A stretch of DNA of 64,000 bases from Pararhizobium sp. IMCC21322 (GTDB lineage: Bacteria > Pseudomonadota > Alphaproteobacteria > Rhizobiales > GCA-2746425). The translations under genes were made by a program, and so were the position numbers. The stretch is taken from contig NZ_CP132335.1 in the NCBI RefSeq assembly GCF_030758295.1, positions 4,254,412 to 4,318,411 of the forward strand. Direction: 5' to 3'. Below the pieces are notes generated by a model. It worked only from the letters and a program-made list of their open reading frames with translations, was not told the origin of the DNA and did not search any database. Of this stretch, positions 1 through 9,707 are shown in pieces (within the stretch, counting starts at the first letter, position 1; each line of letters opens with the position of its first letter).

Positions 1-447
1 GGCAGCATCAAACGCCGCCACAGATGGTTCTTCCCTCTCAGCAGGTTCGGGCCTGCGCGGCTGGGGTTGTGGCGGGACGGGCGCCGGAGCAGCCTCGGGC
101 GGCGCAGTTCTGCGCATATCTTCAGCTTCGTCCTGAACCTGACGGGAGGAACGTTGTGCCCTGAACTGGGCTTCCTCTTCTTCCAGTTGCGCAAGGCGCG
201 CAGCATTTTCGCGCTCGGAATCGGTTATGATCTTGCCAGACACATAATCTTCCTCGACAGAGCGAATACTGTCTTCCAGCTCCAGCCTTTGCCGCGAAAC
301 CTCTGAAGGCGGCAATGGTGGGTTCATGGCATCAAGCTGTCTGCTGATTGCAGTGCGTGCGCGGTCATAAACGGACCGTCGCGCCTGTCCCGTTGCCACA
401 GGAAGAGCCTCGATTGTTTTTCTCAAAACCTTATAGAAATCAGCCAT
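1..447 (-). CDS. Conserved hypothetical coiled-coil protein, 3' end beyond window
   Basis: The frame is open from ATG 447 to the window edge (149 codons), so only the N-terminal part is seen. It begins MADFYKVLRKTIEALP, continues with a helical, Arg- and Glu-rich stretch (residues about 40-85), then a low-complexity Pro/Ala/Glu segment (about 90-140). There is no signal peptide or membrane segment. It lies 89 bp downstream of purA on the same strand and may be co-transcribed. Proteins of this type occur in Hyphomicrobiales, but I know no function and do not assign one. The start is the first ATG and no long upstream extension exists. Confidence 0.7.
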   Translation of the reverse strand, partial: MADFYKVLRKTIEALPVATGQARRSVYDRARTAISRQLDAMNPPLPPSEVSRQRLELEDSIRSVEEDYVSGKIITDSERENAARLAQLEEEEAQFRAQRSSRQVQDEAEDMRRTAPPEAAPAPVPPQPQPRRPEPAEREEPSVAAFDAA

Positions 448-536
448 ACGCTTACACTTTATCCATTAGTCTTCAGCCGATGCTTGGGCTGCCCGCCCCG
501 GGTTTCCGATCGGGTGATCAAAACCCTAACATAACC

Positions 537-1826
537 TTAATCATGAAACGGATCATGCACAAGAATTGTGTGATCCCGTTCTGGGCTGGTTGATAACATG
601 GCAACCGGCGCGCCGATTAATTCTTCGATCCGGCGCACATATTTTATTGCCTGTGCAGGCAGTTCAGCCCAGCTTGTTGCACCGGCAGTGGTGGCATTCC
701 ACCCTTCAAAACTTTCATAAATCGGCTCAACGCGACGCTGCCCGCCTTGTGAGGCAGGAAGATGATCGATCAATTCGCCATCAAGCCTGTAGCCGGTACA
801 GATCTTGATTTCCTCAAGCCCGTCCAGAACATCAAGTTTGGTCAATGCAATGCCTGTCATCCCGTTGGTGCGAACGGTTTGGCGTACCAGCACCGCGTCA
901 AACCAGCCACAGCGCCGTTTACGACCTGTAACGGTGCCCCATTCATTGCCGTGCTCACCCAGATACTCGCCGGTATCATTCAGCTGTTCCGTCGGAAAAG
1001 GCCCCTCACCAACCCGCGTCGTGTAGGCCTTGGTAATACCCAGAACGTAGCCGATCGCGCCAGGCCCAAGGCCAGACCCTGTGGCTGCTTGTCCCGCTGT
1101 CGTGTTGGAGGATGTGACGAACGGATACGTTCCGTGGTCGATGTCCAGCAACGCGCCCTGCGCGCCCTCAAACAGGATGCGCTTTCCGGCCCTGCGCTCG
1201 TCGTCGAGCAATTTCCACACAGTATCCATGTAAGGCAGAACTTCATCCGCGACCGATTCTAACTCGTCAAACAGGCTTTGTGGATCAATCTCGTCATAGC
1301 CAAGTCCGCGCCGAAGCGGATTATGATGGCTCAACAGACGGTCAATCTTGTCGGGCAATGTTTTCAGATTGGCCAGATCCATCACCCGGATTGCGCGCCG
1401 CCCAACCTTGTCTTCATATGCAGGCCCGATGCCGCGCTTGGTTGTACCTATTTTGGTACCGGTGTTTGAATTCTCGCGCACCGCATCCAGCTCGCGGTGC
1501 AAGGACAGGATCAGCGTTGCATTATCAGCAATACGCAAAACGCTGCGATCAATGATGATATCCTGCGCGCGCAGCCGTGCGATTTCTGCAACCAGCGCAT
1601 GCGGGTCAATGACGACGCCATTGCCAATGACCGATAGCTTGCCGCGCACCAGACCTGATGGCAGCAGGCTCAGCTTGTAGCTGACCCCATCAATGACCAA
1701 TGTATGTCCGGCGTTGTGCCCTCCCTGAAACCGAACCACGATATCCGCGCGTTCGGACAACCAGTCCACAATCTTACCCTTGCCTTCGTCGCCCCATTGC
1801 GAGCCGACGACAACCACATTGGCCAT
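537..1826 (-). CDS. purA: Adenylosuccinate synthetase
   Basis: PurA catalyses the GTP-dependent joining of IMP and aspartate to adenylosuccinate, the first committed step to AMP, in the cytoplasm. The 429-residue length is normal. The N-terminal P-loop region reads [11 protein letters not shown], with the family's catalytic Asp13 and His41 (GGHNAGH) in place, and the IMP-binding segments are intact ([11 protein letters not shown] around residue 300). The start at ATG 1826 puts the signature at the usual place. It is followed on the same strand by the partial coiled-coil gene. I saw no regulatory element in the 160-bp upstream gap. Confidence 0.98.
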   Translation of the reverse strand: MANVVVVGSQWGDEGKGKIVDWLSERADIVVRFQGGHNAGHTLVIDGVSYKLSLLPSGLVRGKLSVIGNGVVIDPHALVAEIARLRAQDIIIDRSVLRIADNATLILSLHRELDAVRENSNTGTKIGTTKRGIGPAYEDKVGRRAIRVMDLANLKTLPDKIDRLLSHHNPLRRGLGYDEIDPQSLFDELESVADEVLPYMDTVWKLLDDERRAGKRILFEGAQGALLDIDHGTYPFVTSSNTTAGQAATGSGLGPGAIGYVLGITKAYTTRVGEGPFPTEQLNDTGEYLGEHGNEWGTVTGRKRRCGWFDAVLVRQTVRTNGMTGIALTKLDVLDGLEEIKICTGYRLDGELIDHLPASQGGQRRVEPIYESFEGWNATTAGATSWAELPAQAIKYVRRIEELIGAPVAMLSTSPERDHTILVHDPFHD

Positions 1827-1996
1827 GTTGAAAGCCTCATATTAAAAAATTGAAATTCCCGGACTTTGCATCCAGCGCCCATGCGCATACGCAATTCCGA
1901 GCGCCTTGGCAAATCTGCAGGCAAGGAAAGTCCCGGTTTTAAACAAATTCATCCAAATTTTTCACAGCTTCCCTAAGGTTGGTTCATTCAGAGCGC

Positions 1997-2437
1997 TCAA
2001 ACGGGATTTTGAGGCTCACCAACCTCAACAATATGACCATCGGGATCATAAAACCGGAACACCCTTTGTCCCCATGCTTGTTGCTGTATGTCGTGTATCA
2101 CATTGAGCCGATCAGCAATTCGGTCAAATGTGGCGTCCAGTTCATCATCTTCAAAATACAAAACCAGATTCCCCCGGCCATAAAACCGCGCGTTTTTAGA
2201 ATCTCCAGTTTCAGCATCCCCAGCTTCAGTATCCCCTGTTTCGGTATCATGGCCATAGATGATGCGGTGAAGGGACATACCTTCATGCAGCACAAACCCA
2301 TTGTCAAATTGTACGAAATTGCCGTGGTCGTGCAAAATATTCAGTCCAAGCACATCTCTGTAAAAGGCTTTTGCGCGCGCCAGATCTGCCACGAAAGGAA
2401 TTGGATTGATAAATTTCACGGCAGTTGTTCGTCCCAT
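1997..2437 (-). CDS. VOC (glyoxalase/bleomycin-resistance fold) family protein
   Basis: This is a single VOC domain of about 146 residues. N-terminal FINPIPFVADLARAKAFYRDVLGL and C-terminal RVFRFYDPDGHIVEVGEP are the hallmark first and last strands. VOC proteins bind a metal and act as lyases, dioxygenases or antibiotic-binding proteins; this one cannot be placed further. An acidic linker (ETGDTEAGDAETGDS) interrupts the middle of the fold and is encoded by three tandem 15-bp units. ATG 2437 is preferred over the GTG at 2443, although neither has a strong ribosome binding site. It stands alone, divergent from the exporter at 2550. Confidence 0.85.
   Translation of the reverse strand: MGRTTAVKFINPIPFVADLARAKAFYRDVLGLNILHDHGNFVQFDNGFVLHEGMSLHRIIYGHDTETGDTEAGDAETGDSKNARFYGRGNLVLYFEDDELDATFDRIADRLNVIHDIQQQAWGQRVFRFYDPDGHIVEVGEPQNPV
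2202..2246. repeat. Three tandem 15-bp units inside the VOC gene
   Basis: The units tctccagtttcagca, tccccagcttcagta and tcccctgtttcggta follow each other directly. Because the unit is a multiple of three, the array adds five residues per copy (a D-x-E-x-G pattern on the minus strand) without changing frame. It lies in a loop between the two halves of the VOC fold. Confidence 0.85.
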
Positions 2438-2549
2438 GGTCACGCGAAGCGATTATGGTATAGAAAGACCTCAAATCCCACCGGTCCGATAGTCCGGTCC
2501 TGGGCCTGTAATTCACATCTGGTGTCAAATCCGATTTGGGTCGACTATT

Positions 2550-3476
2550 TTGCATTCCTCTCCGCTGAAAAATGCCTTCCTGTGGTTGTTCAATCAACCC
2601 TATCTGCTGCTGGCAACCACAATGCTGTGCTGGTCAGGGAACGTGGTTCTTGCCAGAGCTGTCGCGGGTGAAATACCGCCGATCATGCTGGCTCAAATTC
2701 GCTGGATCGGGGCAAGCCTGCTGCTGATGCCATTTGCATGGCGCTATGTCAGACATGACTGGCCTGTTATCCGCAAGCATTTGCCCCTTATGCTGCTTTT
2801 AGCTTTCACCGGCATAACCAGCTACAACACGCTCGCCTATCTGGGTTTGCAACACACCACAGCTTTGAACGGTCTGCTGCTTCAGTCAGCAGCCCCCCTG
2901 GTTATCGGGTTCTGGTCTCTCGCCCTGTTTGGCGATGCGATGACGCCGCGTCAACTGGCAGGAACGCTCATTTCGTTGTTTGGCGTTTTGATTATCCTGA
3001 CGGGCGGTCAGCCTGAAATTCTACTGTCGCTGGACTTCAATACAGGTGACATTCTGTTCTTCTGTGCCTTGCTGTTTTACGGAATTTACTCCTCCGTCCT
3101 GCGCAAGAAACCAAGGATGCACTGGGTCAGTTTTCTGTGGGTCACAGTGGTGTTCGGCGCCATTATGTTGCTGCCTGCGTTCTTCTGGGAACTGGAAACC
3201 GGCACACCAACCGAACTGTCCTGGCGCAGTTTTGCTGCCTTTGCCTATGTCATTCTGTTCGCAAGTCTGTTGGCGTATGGTTGCTTCAACCGCGGCGTAG
3301 AGTTGATTGGCGCCAACAGGGCTGGCCCCTTTTTCCACCTTATGCCGTTATTCGGATCATTGATGGCAATTCTGTTTCTGGGAGAACAACCCGCTTTGTT
3401 TCATGCAGCCGGATATGGGCTTATTCTGCTGGGTGTCATATTGGCGCAACGCAAAAGTCGATCAGCTTTGCAGTGA
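2550..3476 (+). CDS. EamA-family (DMT superfamily) transporter
   Basis: A ten-segment inner-membrane protein of about 308 residues made of two EamA repeats. The first starts near LLATTMLCWSGNVVLARAV and the second near GDILFFCALLFYGIYSSVL. Members export amino acids, metabolites or drugs; the substrate here is unknown. The start is a TTG at 2550, as no in-frame ATG lies near the first membrane segment, so the N-terminus is uncertain. It is divergent from the VOC gene. A second EamA protein lies at 11931-12872, and the two are clearly different sequences. Confidence 0.88.
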   Translation: MHSSPLKNAFLWLFNQPYLLLATTMLCWSGNVVLARAVAGEIPPIMLAQIRWIGASLLLMPFAWRYVRHDWPVIRKHLPLMLLLAFTGITSYNTLAYLGLQHTTALNGLLLQSAAPLVIGFWSLALFGDAMTPRQLAGTLISLFGVLIILTGGQPEILLSLDFNTGDILFFCALLFYGIYSSVLRKKPRMHWVSFLWVTVVFGAIMLLPAFFWELETGTPTELSWRSFAAFAYVILFASLLAYGCFNRGVELIGANRAGPFFHLMPLFGSLMAILFLGEQPALFHAAGYGLILLGVILAQRKSRSALQ

Positions 3477-3585
3477 AAGACATGGGTGCAGTGAGACACG
3501 TAGGTGCTATGAAATACATGAGTGCAGTCACGCATCTGCATAAAGCTGATGCCTGACGCATTTTTTTAAGAAGATGATTTCTGGA

Positions 3586-3924
3586 TCAGACCGCTGCATC
3601 ACCGGTTTCGCCCGTCCGAATACGAACAGCACTTTCAAGTGGCAGCACAAAAATCTTGCCGTCTCCAATATTGCCTGTCCGTGCCTCATTGCTCAGCACT
3701 TCCATGACCCGCTCGCTATAATCATCAGAAACCGCAATCTCCAACTTTACCTTCGGCAGATAGTGGATAGCATATTCGGCACCGCGATAGATTTCTGTGT
3801 GCCCCTTCTGGCGTCCATAACCCTTAACCTCTGTCACGGTCAGACCACTGACCCCGACTTCCGATAAGGCTTCACGAACAGGATCCAGTCTGTGCGGCTG
3901 AATAATGGCAATTATATATTTCAT
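3586..3924 (-). CDS. glnK: Nitrogen regulatory protein P-II (GlnK type)
   Basis: A 112-residue P-II trimer subunit that senses 2-oxoglutarate, ATP/ADP and uridylylation and blocks the ammonium channel or relays nitrogen status. The T-loop GRQKGHTEIYRGAEY is intact, with the uridylylatable Tyr51. The second signature (RTGNIGDGKIFVLP) is also present. ATG 3924 has a good ribosome binding site (AGGAG). It lies 23 bp downstream of amt on the same strand, which supports the GlnK assignment rather than GlnB. The usual order in related bacteria is glnK then amt; here amt comes first. Confidence 0.93.
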   Translation of the reverse strand: MKYIIAIIQPHRLDPVREALSEVGVSGLTVTEVKGYGRQKGHTEIYRGAEYAIHYLPKVKLEIAVSDDYSERVMEVLSNEARTGNIGDGKIFVLPLESAVRIRTGETGDAAV

Positions 3925-3947
3925 AAATAACTCCTGATCTTGTTCGC

Positions 3948-5156
3948 TTACAACCTGTATCCACTCTCACCATGGGTGGAAAAGTCAAGTCCTTCAAGCT
4001 CTTCGTCTTCATTGACCCGCAGGCCTACCAGCGCTTTGGTGATCCACACAATAATGATGGTCGCAATAACCGACCAGGCAAGTACCGATCCAACGCCCAG
4101 CAGCTGAACCGCGAATTGACCACCAATGGTGGTGCCGTCCAGACCCGTTCCGCCTGGCAATCCTGCAAGGAACGCGGTCAGAAGTGTACCCAGCGCACCG
4201 CCGATACCGTGGACAGCCAGCACGTCCAGAGAATCATCTACTCTCCATCTGTGCTTCACCAGATCGACCGCAATGTAGCAGACTACGCCGCCCGCCAATC
4301 CAAGCATCATGCCGGCCATTGGGCCAACGAAACCCGAGGCGGGTGTGACAGTGGCAAGTCCGGCAATTGTGCCGGTCACCATGCCGACGAGGGAGGGTTT
4401 TCCAAACCGCACCCACTCAATCACAACCCAGACAAGCGATGCGGTCGCAGCCGACATATGCGTTACAAGCATTGCCATTCCGGCATCGCCATTGGCACCA
4501 AGCGCACTGCCCGCATTAAACCCGAACCAGCCGACCCACAACAAAGACGCGCCAACCATAACCATCCAGGGCGCGTGTGGCGGTTGCACCGTTTTGGGAA
4601 AGCCACTGCGAGCACCAAGCATGACGGCAATCACCGCCGCCGAGGCACCGGCCGTTACATGAACCACGATGCCCCCGGCAAAGTCCATCACACCTCGTTC
4701 GGCCAACCAGCCGCCACCCCAGACCCAATGGGTCACAGGTGCGTAAACAAGGAGCAGCCAGGCTGCACTTATAATGAGCACCGCAGAAAACTTGATGCGT
4801 TCCACAAAAGCGCCCACCATCAAAGCAGGCGTGATGATCGCAAATGTCATCTGGAACGTGAAAAACACCGTCTCTGGCAGCGTGGTTCCATCATAGACTG
4901 TGTCTCGTCCCACACCGTTCAGAAAGGCTTTCTGCAGCCCTCCAATCCAGGCCGAGCCCTCAGAAAAAGCCAGGGAGTAGCCGACAACCAGCCACAAAAC
5001 AGAAGCAAGGCAAGCAATTGCCATGCAATGCATCAGCACTGACAGGATGTTTCTGGATTGCACCAGCCCGCCATAAAACAGGGCAAGCCCCGGCAATGTC
5101 ATTAAAAGCACCAAGGCAGTGCTCGTTAGAATCCAGGCTGTATCTGCAGCGTCCAT
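3948..5156 (-). CDS. amt: Ammonium transporter (Amt/MEP/Rh family)
   Basis: An 11-helix inner-membrane ammonium channel of about 402 residues. It starts with ADTAWILTSTALVLLMTLPGLALFYGGLV, the first transmembrane helix of Amt proteins that lack a cleaved signal peptide. The pore-region sequences THWVWGGGW and HGIGGALG are present, the latter carrying a pore histidine. A GTG at 5168 would add four residues, but the GGGGGA just before ATG 5156 reads as the ribosome binding site, so I start at 5156. It is presumably co-transcribed with glnK and gated by it. I found no sigma-54 -24/-12 box upstream. Confidence 0.95.
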   Translation of the reverse strand: MDAADTAWILTSTALVLLMTLPGLALFYGGLVQSRNILSVLMHCMAIACLASVLWLVVGYSLAFSEGSAWIGGLQKAFLNGVGRDTVYDGTTLPETVFFTFQMTFAIITPALMVGAFVERIKFSAVLIISAAWLLLVYAPVTHWVWGGGWLAERGVMDFAGGIVVHVTAGASAAVIAVMLGARSGFPKTVQPPHAPWMVMVGASLLWVGWFGFNAGSALGANGDAGMAMLVTHMSAATASLVWVVIEWVRFGKPSLVGMVTGTIAGLATVTPASGFVGPMAGMMLGLAGGVVCYIAVDLVKHRWRVDDSLDVLAVHGIGGALGTLLTAFLAGLPGGTGLDGTTIGGQFAVQLLGVGSVLAWSVIATIIIVWITKALVGLRVNEDEELEGLDFSTHGESGYRL

Positions 5157-5258
5157 TATTCCCCCCACGGCTAATATTTAGGCAGTTGCCAGTTCAATAT
5201 TGCGCCGGGCCGGGACAGTCAATGACCGCTGCAGGATATGTTTGGTTCAGCGCCCTTT

Positions 5259-6860
5259 TTAAAGCGTGAAGTTCAGCGGCTTGACCTGCTGAACGTTTTC
5301 CAGCGCGTTGATTGTTGCCATGACTTCAGCGTTGACTTCCTGATCAACAGCCACAAGCGCAATGGCATTTCCGCCTTCAGAATCCCGGCCAAACTGCATA
5401 TGCGCAATATTGACGCCAGCTTCACCCAGCACGGTTCCGATACTGCCAATAAATCCGGGACGATCATCATTGGTGACATACAGCATGCGGGGCTTCAATT
5501 CGGCTTCCATATTGATGCCCTTGATCTGAATGATCCGCGGCTTGCCATCTGCAAACACCGTACCGGCAACAGACCGTTCCTGACGTTCGGTGATCACGGT
5601 CAGGCGAATATAATTTTCATAAACGCCCTCCTGGGAGCGGCGCACCTCTTCCACCCTGATGCCACGTTCCTTGGCAATAGCAGGCGCAGACACCATATTG
5701 ACCGTCTGCAATTGTGGCTGCAGAACGCCCGTCAAAGCTGCAGCGGTCAGTGCCCGTACATTCATCTCGGCCACATCTCCTTCATATTCAATCCGAATAC
5801 CCGAGATGCCGGATTCAGTCAGTTGACCGGCAAACGAGCCAAGCAAATCAGCCAGTTTGACAAATGGCGCCAGAAGCGGTGCTTCTTCAGCCGAAATTGA
5901 AGGCATGTTCAGCGCATTGGTAACCGCACCATTCAGCAAATAATCAGACATTTGCTCAGCCACCTGAATAGCCACATTTTCCTGTGCCTCTGTAGTCGCC
6001 GCCCCCAGATGCGGGGTGCAGACAACATTTGGCAAGTTGAACAAGACACTGTCGGTCGCAGGCTCCGTTGCAAACACGTCAATAGCTGCGCCACCAACCT
6101 TGCCGGACTTCAAGCCATCAGCCAGCGCATCCTCATCAATCAGCCCACCGCGTGCGCAATTGATAATCCGAACACCCTTCTTCATCTTTTCAATGGCCGC
6201 AGCATCAATAATGTTGCGGGTCTTGTCTGTCAGCGGCGTATGCAGCGTAATGAAATCCGACCGCTTTAACAACTCATCCAGATCAACCTTTTCCACGCCG
6301 ATTTCCATTGCACGTTCCGGTGACAGGAAGGGATCGAAGGCAATGACTTTCATTTTCAGGCCAATGCCGCGTTCCGCAGCGATAGATCCAATATTACCGC
6401 AGCCGATCACACCAAGGGTTTTTGCGGTCAGCTCAACGCCCATGAATTTGGACTTTTCCCATTTTCCGGCATGGGTCGAGGCATTTGCTTCCGGCAGTTG
6501 ACGCGCAACCGCAAACATCATGGCAATGGCATGTTCAGCCGTTGTGATGGAATTTCCAAAAGGCGTATTCATGACAATGATACCCTTTTGCGTCGCCGCC
6601 GGAATATCAACATTGTCAACGCCAATGCCAGCCCGGCCAATGACTTTCAGATTGTCAGCAGCAGCGATAATTTTTGCGGTGGCTTTCGTCGCGGAGCGGA
6701 TGGCAAGACCATCATAATTGCCAATAATCTCGGCAAGCTTGTCTTTGTCTTTTCCAAGATCAGGCTGGAAATCAACATCAAGACCCCGGTCTTTGAATAT
6801 CTGAACAGCCGTGGCTGACAGTTTATCGGAAATCAGAACGCGTGGCATTTTTTTAGTCAT
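5259..6860 (-). CDS. serA: D-3-phosphoglycerate dehydrogenase
   Basis: SerA oxidises 3-phosphoglycerate to 3-phosphohydroxypyruvate with NAD+, the first step of serine synthesis. It is the long form (533 residues): catalytic and NAD-binding domains with the Rossmann motif GVIGCGNIGS (about residues 145-155), catalytic Arg/Glu/His segments (INCARGGLIDE, TPHLGAAT), an intervening domain, and a C-terminal ACT domain (residues about 460-533) for possible serine feedback. ATG 6860 follows a GGAGAG box; the in-frame ATG at 6872 would place that box inside the gene. It lies 94 bp downstream of serC and is probably in the same operon. Confidence 0.97.
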   Translation of the reverse strand: MTKKMPRVLISDKLSATAVQIFKDRGLDVDFQPDLGKDKDKLAEIIGNYDGLAIRSATKATAKIIAAADNLKVIGRAGIGVDNVDIPAATQKGIIVMNTPFGNSITTAEHAIAMMFAVARQLPEANASTHAGKWEKSKFMGVELTAKTLGVIGCGNIGSIAAERGIGLKMKVIAFDPFLSPERAMEIGVEKVDLDELLKRSDFITLHTPLTDKTRNIIDAAAIEKMKKGVRIINCARGGLIDEDALADGLKSGKVGGAAIDVFATEPATDSVLFNLPNVVCTPHLGAATTEAQENVAIQVAEQMSDYLLNGAVTNALNMPSISAEEAPLLAPFVKLADLLGSFAGQLTESGISGIRIEYEGDVAEMNVRALTAAALTGVLQPQLQTVNMVSAPAIAKERGIRVEEVRRSQEGVYENYIRLTVITERQERSVAGTVFADGKPRIIQIKGINMEAELKPRMLYVTNDDRPGFIGSIGTVLGEAGVNIAHMQFGRDSEGGNAIALVAVDQEVNAEVMATINALENVQQVKPLNFTL

Positions 6861-6954
6861 AAGTCTCTCCATAAAGCCGCTTCGGTTCCAAAAGGCAGGA
6901 CCGGGGCCAGAATCAATCTGAATTGGTCTGAATTAGTTTAGGAAATTTGGGGAA

Positions 6955-8154
6955 TCAGGCGGCTTGTGACAGCGCAGTTTTCTGCGCCGCAAATGCCCAG
7001 TCGAGCCAAGGCAAAAGTGCTGCCAGATCGGACTGTTCAACGGTTGCACCGGCCCATATACGCAAGCCCGGAGGGGCATCGCGATAGGCACCGATGTCAT
7101 ACGCCACGCCTTCCTTATCCAGCGCAGAAACCATAGCTTTTGCAAACGCAGACTGATCATCTTCAGACAAAGCGGTGACTGCCGGTTCCACGATTTTCAA
7201 ACACACAGATGTGTTGGATTGAGTGGCGGGGTCAACGGCCAGAAAATCAATCCAGGGCGTTTCAGCAACCCAATCGGCAATGGTTTTTGCATTGGCATCA
7301 GCACGGCCACGCAGGCCATCCAGACCACCGACGGACTGCGCCCATTCCAGCGCGTCCAGATAATCTTCCACACACAGCATGGAAGGCGTGTTGATGGTCT
7401 CTCCATCAAAAATGCCCTTAATAATTTTGCCACCCTTGGTCAGGCGAAAAATCTTCGGAAGCGGCCAGGCCGGCGTGTAGCTTTCCAGCCGTTCGACGGC
7501 CCGCGGCGACAGGATCAGCATGCCATGAGCAGCTTCTCCGCCTAGCACTTTCTGCCAGGAATAGGTCACAGCATCCAGCTTGTCCCAGGCCAAATCCTGC
7601 GCAAAAGCAGCAGACGTGGCATCACAAAGGGTCAGACCTTCACGGTCAGCAGGTATCCAGTCACCATTTGGCACACGCACACCGGAGGTTGTACCGTTCC
7701 AGGTGAACACCACATCATTAGCAAAATCCACAGATGCCAGATCCGGCAATAGACCGTAGTCCGCAGTCAATGTGCGCTGGTTGTCGAGTTTCAGTTGTTT
7801 GACAGCATCTGTTACCCAGCCGGAGCCAAAGCTTTCCCAGGCCAGAAGATCAACACCACGAGCGCCCAGAAGCGACCACATGGCCATTTCAAAAGCGCCC
7901 GTGTCGGAGGCAGGCACGATCCCGATAAGATAATCATCAGGCACCTGCAGAACGGAGCGGGTCAGGTCAATCGCCTGCTTCAGCTTGGCCTTGCCTACTT
8001 TGGCACGGTGCGACCGCCCAAGAGCGGCATCAGCAAGCCCATCCAGCGACCAGTCAGGTCGTTTGGCACAGGGACCGGATGAAAAATGGGGATTATTAGG
8101 ACGCAACTCAGGTGTGCGATGCCCGGCCGTCTGGCCAGTATTTGCATGTGTCAT
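6955..8154 (-). CDS. serC: Phosphoserine aminotransferase
   Basis: SerC transfers an amino group from glutamate to 3-phosphohydroxypyruvate, giving phosphoserine; it is a PLP-dependent class V aminotransferase. The 399-residue sequence is of the longer alphaproteobacterial type ([15 protein letters not shown] at the N-terminus). The PLP lysine is most likely in [16 protein letters not shown]. The ribosome binding site GAGAGGG lies just before ATG 8154 and within a predicted final stem of the leader RNA. It is the first gene of serC-serA. Confidence 0.95.
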   Translation of the reverse strand: MTHANTGQTAGHRTPELRPNNPHFSSGPCAKRPDWSLDGLADAALGRSHRAKVGKAKLKQAIDLTRSVLQVPDDYLIGIVPASDTGAFEMAMWSLLGARGVDLLAWESFGSGWVTDAVKQLKLDNQRTLTADYGLLPDLASVDFANDVVFTWNGTTSGVRVPNGDWIPADREGLTLCDATSAAFAQDLAWDKLDAVTYSWQKVLGGEAAHGMLILSPRAVERLESYTPAWPLPKIFRLTKGGKIIKGIFDGETINTPSMLCVEDYLDALEWAQSVGGLDGLRGRADANAKTIADWVAETPWIDFLAVDPATQSNTSVCLKIVEPAVTALSEDDQSAFAKAMVSALDKEGVAYDIGAYRDAPPGLRIWAGATVEQSDLAALLPWLDWAFAAQKTALSQAA

Positions 8155-8218
8155 GCTACCCTCTCAGATAGATAGCCTCTCGGTGGGGAGAGGTGGCCCA
8201 CCGCCGGGGATAATGGAA
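8155..8218 (-). promoter_or_regulatory. Putative serC leader RNA (structured 5' UTR, pseudoknot-capable)
   Basis: On the minus strand immediately before serC, CGGTGG (near 8203) can pair with CCACCG, and CCTCTC can pair with GAGAGG. The two stems interlock, which would be an H-type pseudoknot. A last stem, CTATC with GGTAG, closes over the GAGAGGG ribosome binding site of serC. From memory, a described alphaproteobacterial serC leader motif has its final stem overlapping the serC ribosome binding site, and this fits. Ligand and mechanism are not known to me. The remaining 240 bp up to 8456 show no gene. Confidence 0.6.
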
Positions 8219-8456
8219 AGCCCGGATTTCCGCAATAGGGAAAGTGATCTGACCTGTCGATTCATTTTGAACGTTGCAGGAACATATCGCTAATTTGCAA
8301 CCAGCCCATACTGCGAGATCGGGTTCTGGGTCCATTCTCCAAATTCCAAATCATTGACGGTCGCCACTCAACTTCAAGTTAAGGAATGATTCAATCTGTT
8401 TGATGTAAGTATCTTTAGAGATTTGCTGTTAAGTCAGATCTTCGAAAGGTTTACTA

Positions 8457-9551
8457 ATGTTCAAAGAAATTCTGATCGGTCTGGTGCAAGCACTTGCGAT
8501 CATGACATTGCTCTCATTTTTTTATGGAGCCGCACAACGGTCAATCTCTAATCTGCCAATGAGAAGAATTGCGACCGGATTTATTTTAGGTCTTGGAGCA
8601 TTGTTCGCGATGGCCGCACCTACAACCTTTGCGGACGGTGTTATCGTCGACGGACGAACCGTGTTCGTGGGTGTGGCGGCGGCTTTCGGTGGCGTGTTGT
8701 CAGCCTTGGTTGTTGTTGTGATGGCAGGCTCGTACAGACTTTACATCGGAGGATTGGGCGCATATGCCGGATTTGCCGGCATAGTGATCGCAGCTCTCAT
8801 CGGATTGGCCTGGCACTTCGCTACAAAAGAAGGGAATCAGGGAAAACTCAGAAATCTCTTTTTCCTTGGAGCTGCCATACCTTTGAGTGTTATCGCGGTT
8901 TTCATACTACCGATTGATCTTGCATTACGACTCTCATCAACTATTTTGCCTATCTTGATCCCTTACTCGATTATGAGCACGCTCATTTTCGGCATCCTTT
9001 TGCAAAGGGAGCAAAAGCTTGTTTTCACAGAGAAGAAATTACGTGAAGCGGCAGATAACGACTTTCTGACCGGACTGCTTAACCGCAGAGCATTTACCAC
9101 CCGCGTCCAGGACACGTCGTCCACCGATACATCAATATCGACTTTGGTCATTCTGGACCTGGATCACTTCAAGAACATCAATGACGAATTTGGTCACAGT
9201 GCTGGAGACCAGGCGCTGATACATTTCGGCGATCTGCTGACCCAGATATGCAGAGGATCTGACACCGTCGCCAGAATTGGCGGTGAAGAATTCGCCGTGT
9301 TCATGAACAGAACCAATGCCGAACAGGCAAAAATCGCTTTAGACCGCATTCTCAATGCCACAAGACAACAATCAATCGACGTCTCAGGCAGGACAATCTC
9401 TTTCACGACAAGTGCAGGTGCAGTCGAGTTTGCTCCGTCCCAGGTTGGGTTCGAAGATGCATTTATAGCGGCTGACAACGCGCTGTACCAAGCAAAGAAG
9501 CAGGGTCGAGATCGACTGGTGTTCGATACACTGGCCAAGAAAGTTGCTTAG
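8457..9551 (+). CDS. Membrane diguanylate cyclase (5TMR-LYT sensor + GGDEF)
   Basis: This enzyme should make cyclic di-GMP from two GTP. Residues 1-180 hold about six hydrophobic segments resembling the LytS/YhcK-type 5TM receptor domain (conserved DGVIVDGRTVFVGVAAAFGG). The GGDEF domain covers about 195-360, with the intact active-site GGEEF at residues 275-279 and the substrate/metal segment DLDHFKNINDEFGHSAGD. An inhibitory-site RxxD (RGSD, 266-269) lies five residues before GGEEF, so product feedback is likely. There is no EAL domain. It is a single-gene unit beginning at ATG 8457; the input signal is unknown. Confidence 0.93.
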   Translation: MFKEILIGLVQALAIMTLLSFFYGAAQRSISNLPMRRIATGFILGLGALFAMAAPTTFADGVIVDGRTVFVGVAAAFGGVLSALVVVVMAGSYRLYIGGLGAYAGFAGIVIAALIGLAWHFATKEGNQGKLRNLFFLGAAIPLSVIAVFILPIDLALRLSSTILPILIPYSIMSTLIFGILLQREQKLVFTEKKLREAADNDFLTGLLNRRAFTTRVQDTSSTDTSISTLVILDLDHFKNINDEFGHSAGDQALIHFGDLLTQICRGSDTVARIGGEEFAVFMNRTNAEQAKIALDRILNATRQQSIDVSGRTISFTTSAGAVEFAPSQVGFEDAFIAADNALYQAKKQGRDRLVFDTLAKKVA

Positions 9552-9707
9552 CAAGCCTTCATTTGGCTGTAATAAAGCTCACAGCCTGCCGACGGCATCA
9601 ACTCTTTACGTCAGATGCCGACACGCAATGATGAACGGCAATTTCAGTCTGTTTTCCACCGCCACACCCGTGGCAGCGAACTCAAAACGCGATCATGCAT
9701 AGATCAG

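Noticed and set aside
3972-5042. 356-codon open frame on the plus strand opposite amt
   Set aside because: Its composition is that of an antisense shadow (His, Arg, Asn-rich, no domain). The minus strand carries a complete ammonium transporter.
5157-5258. Possible sigma-54 promoter upstream of amt
   Set aside because: ctggcaactgcc looks like part of a -24/-12 element, but the GG and GC are only five bases apart instead of ten.
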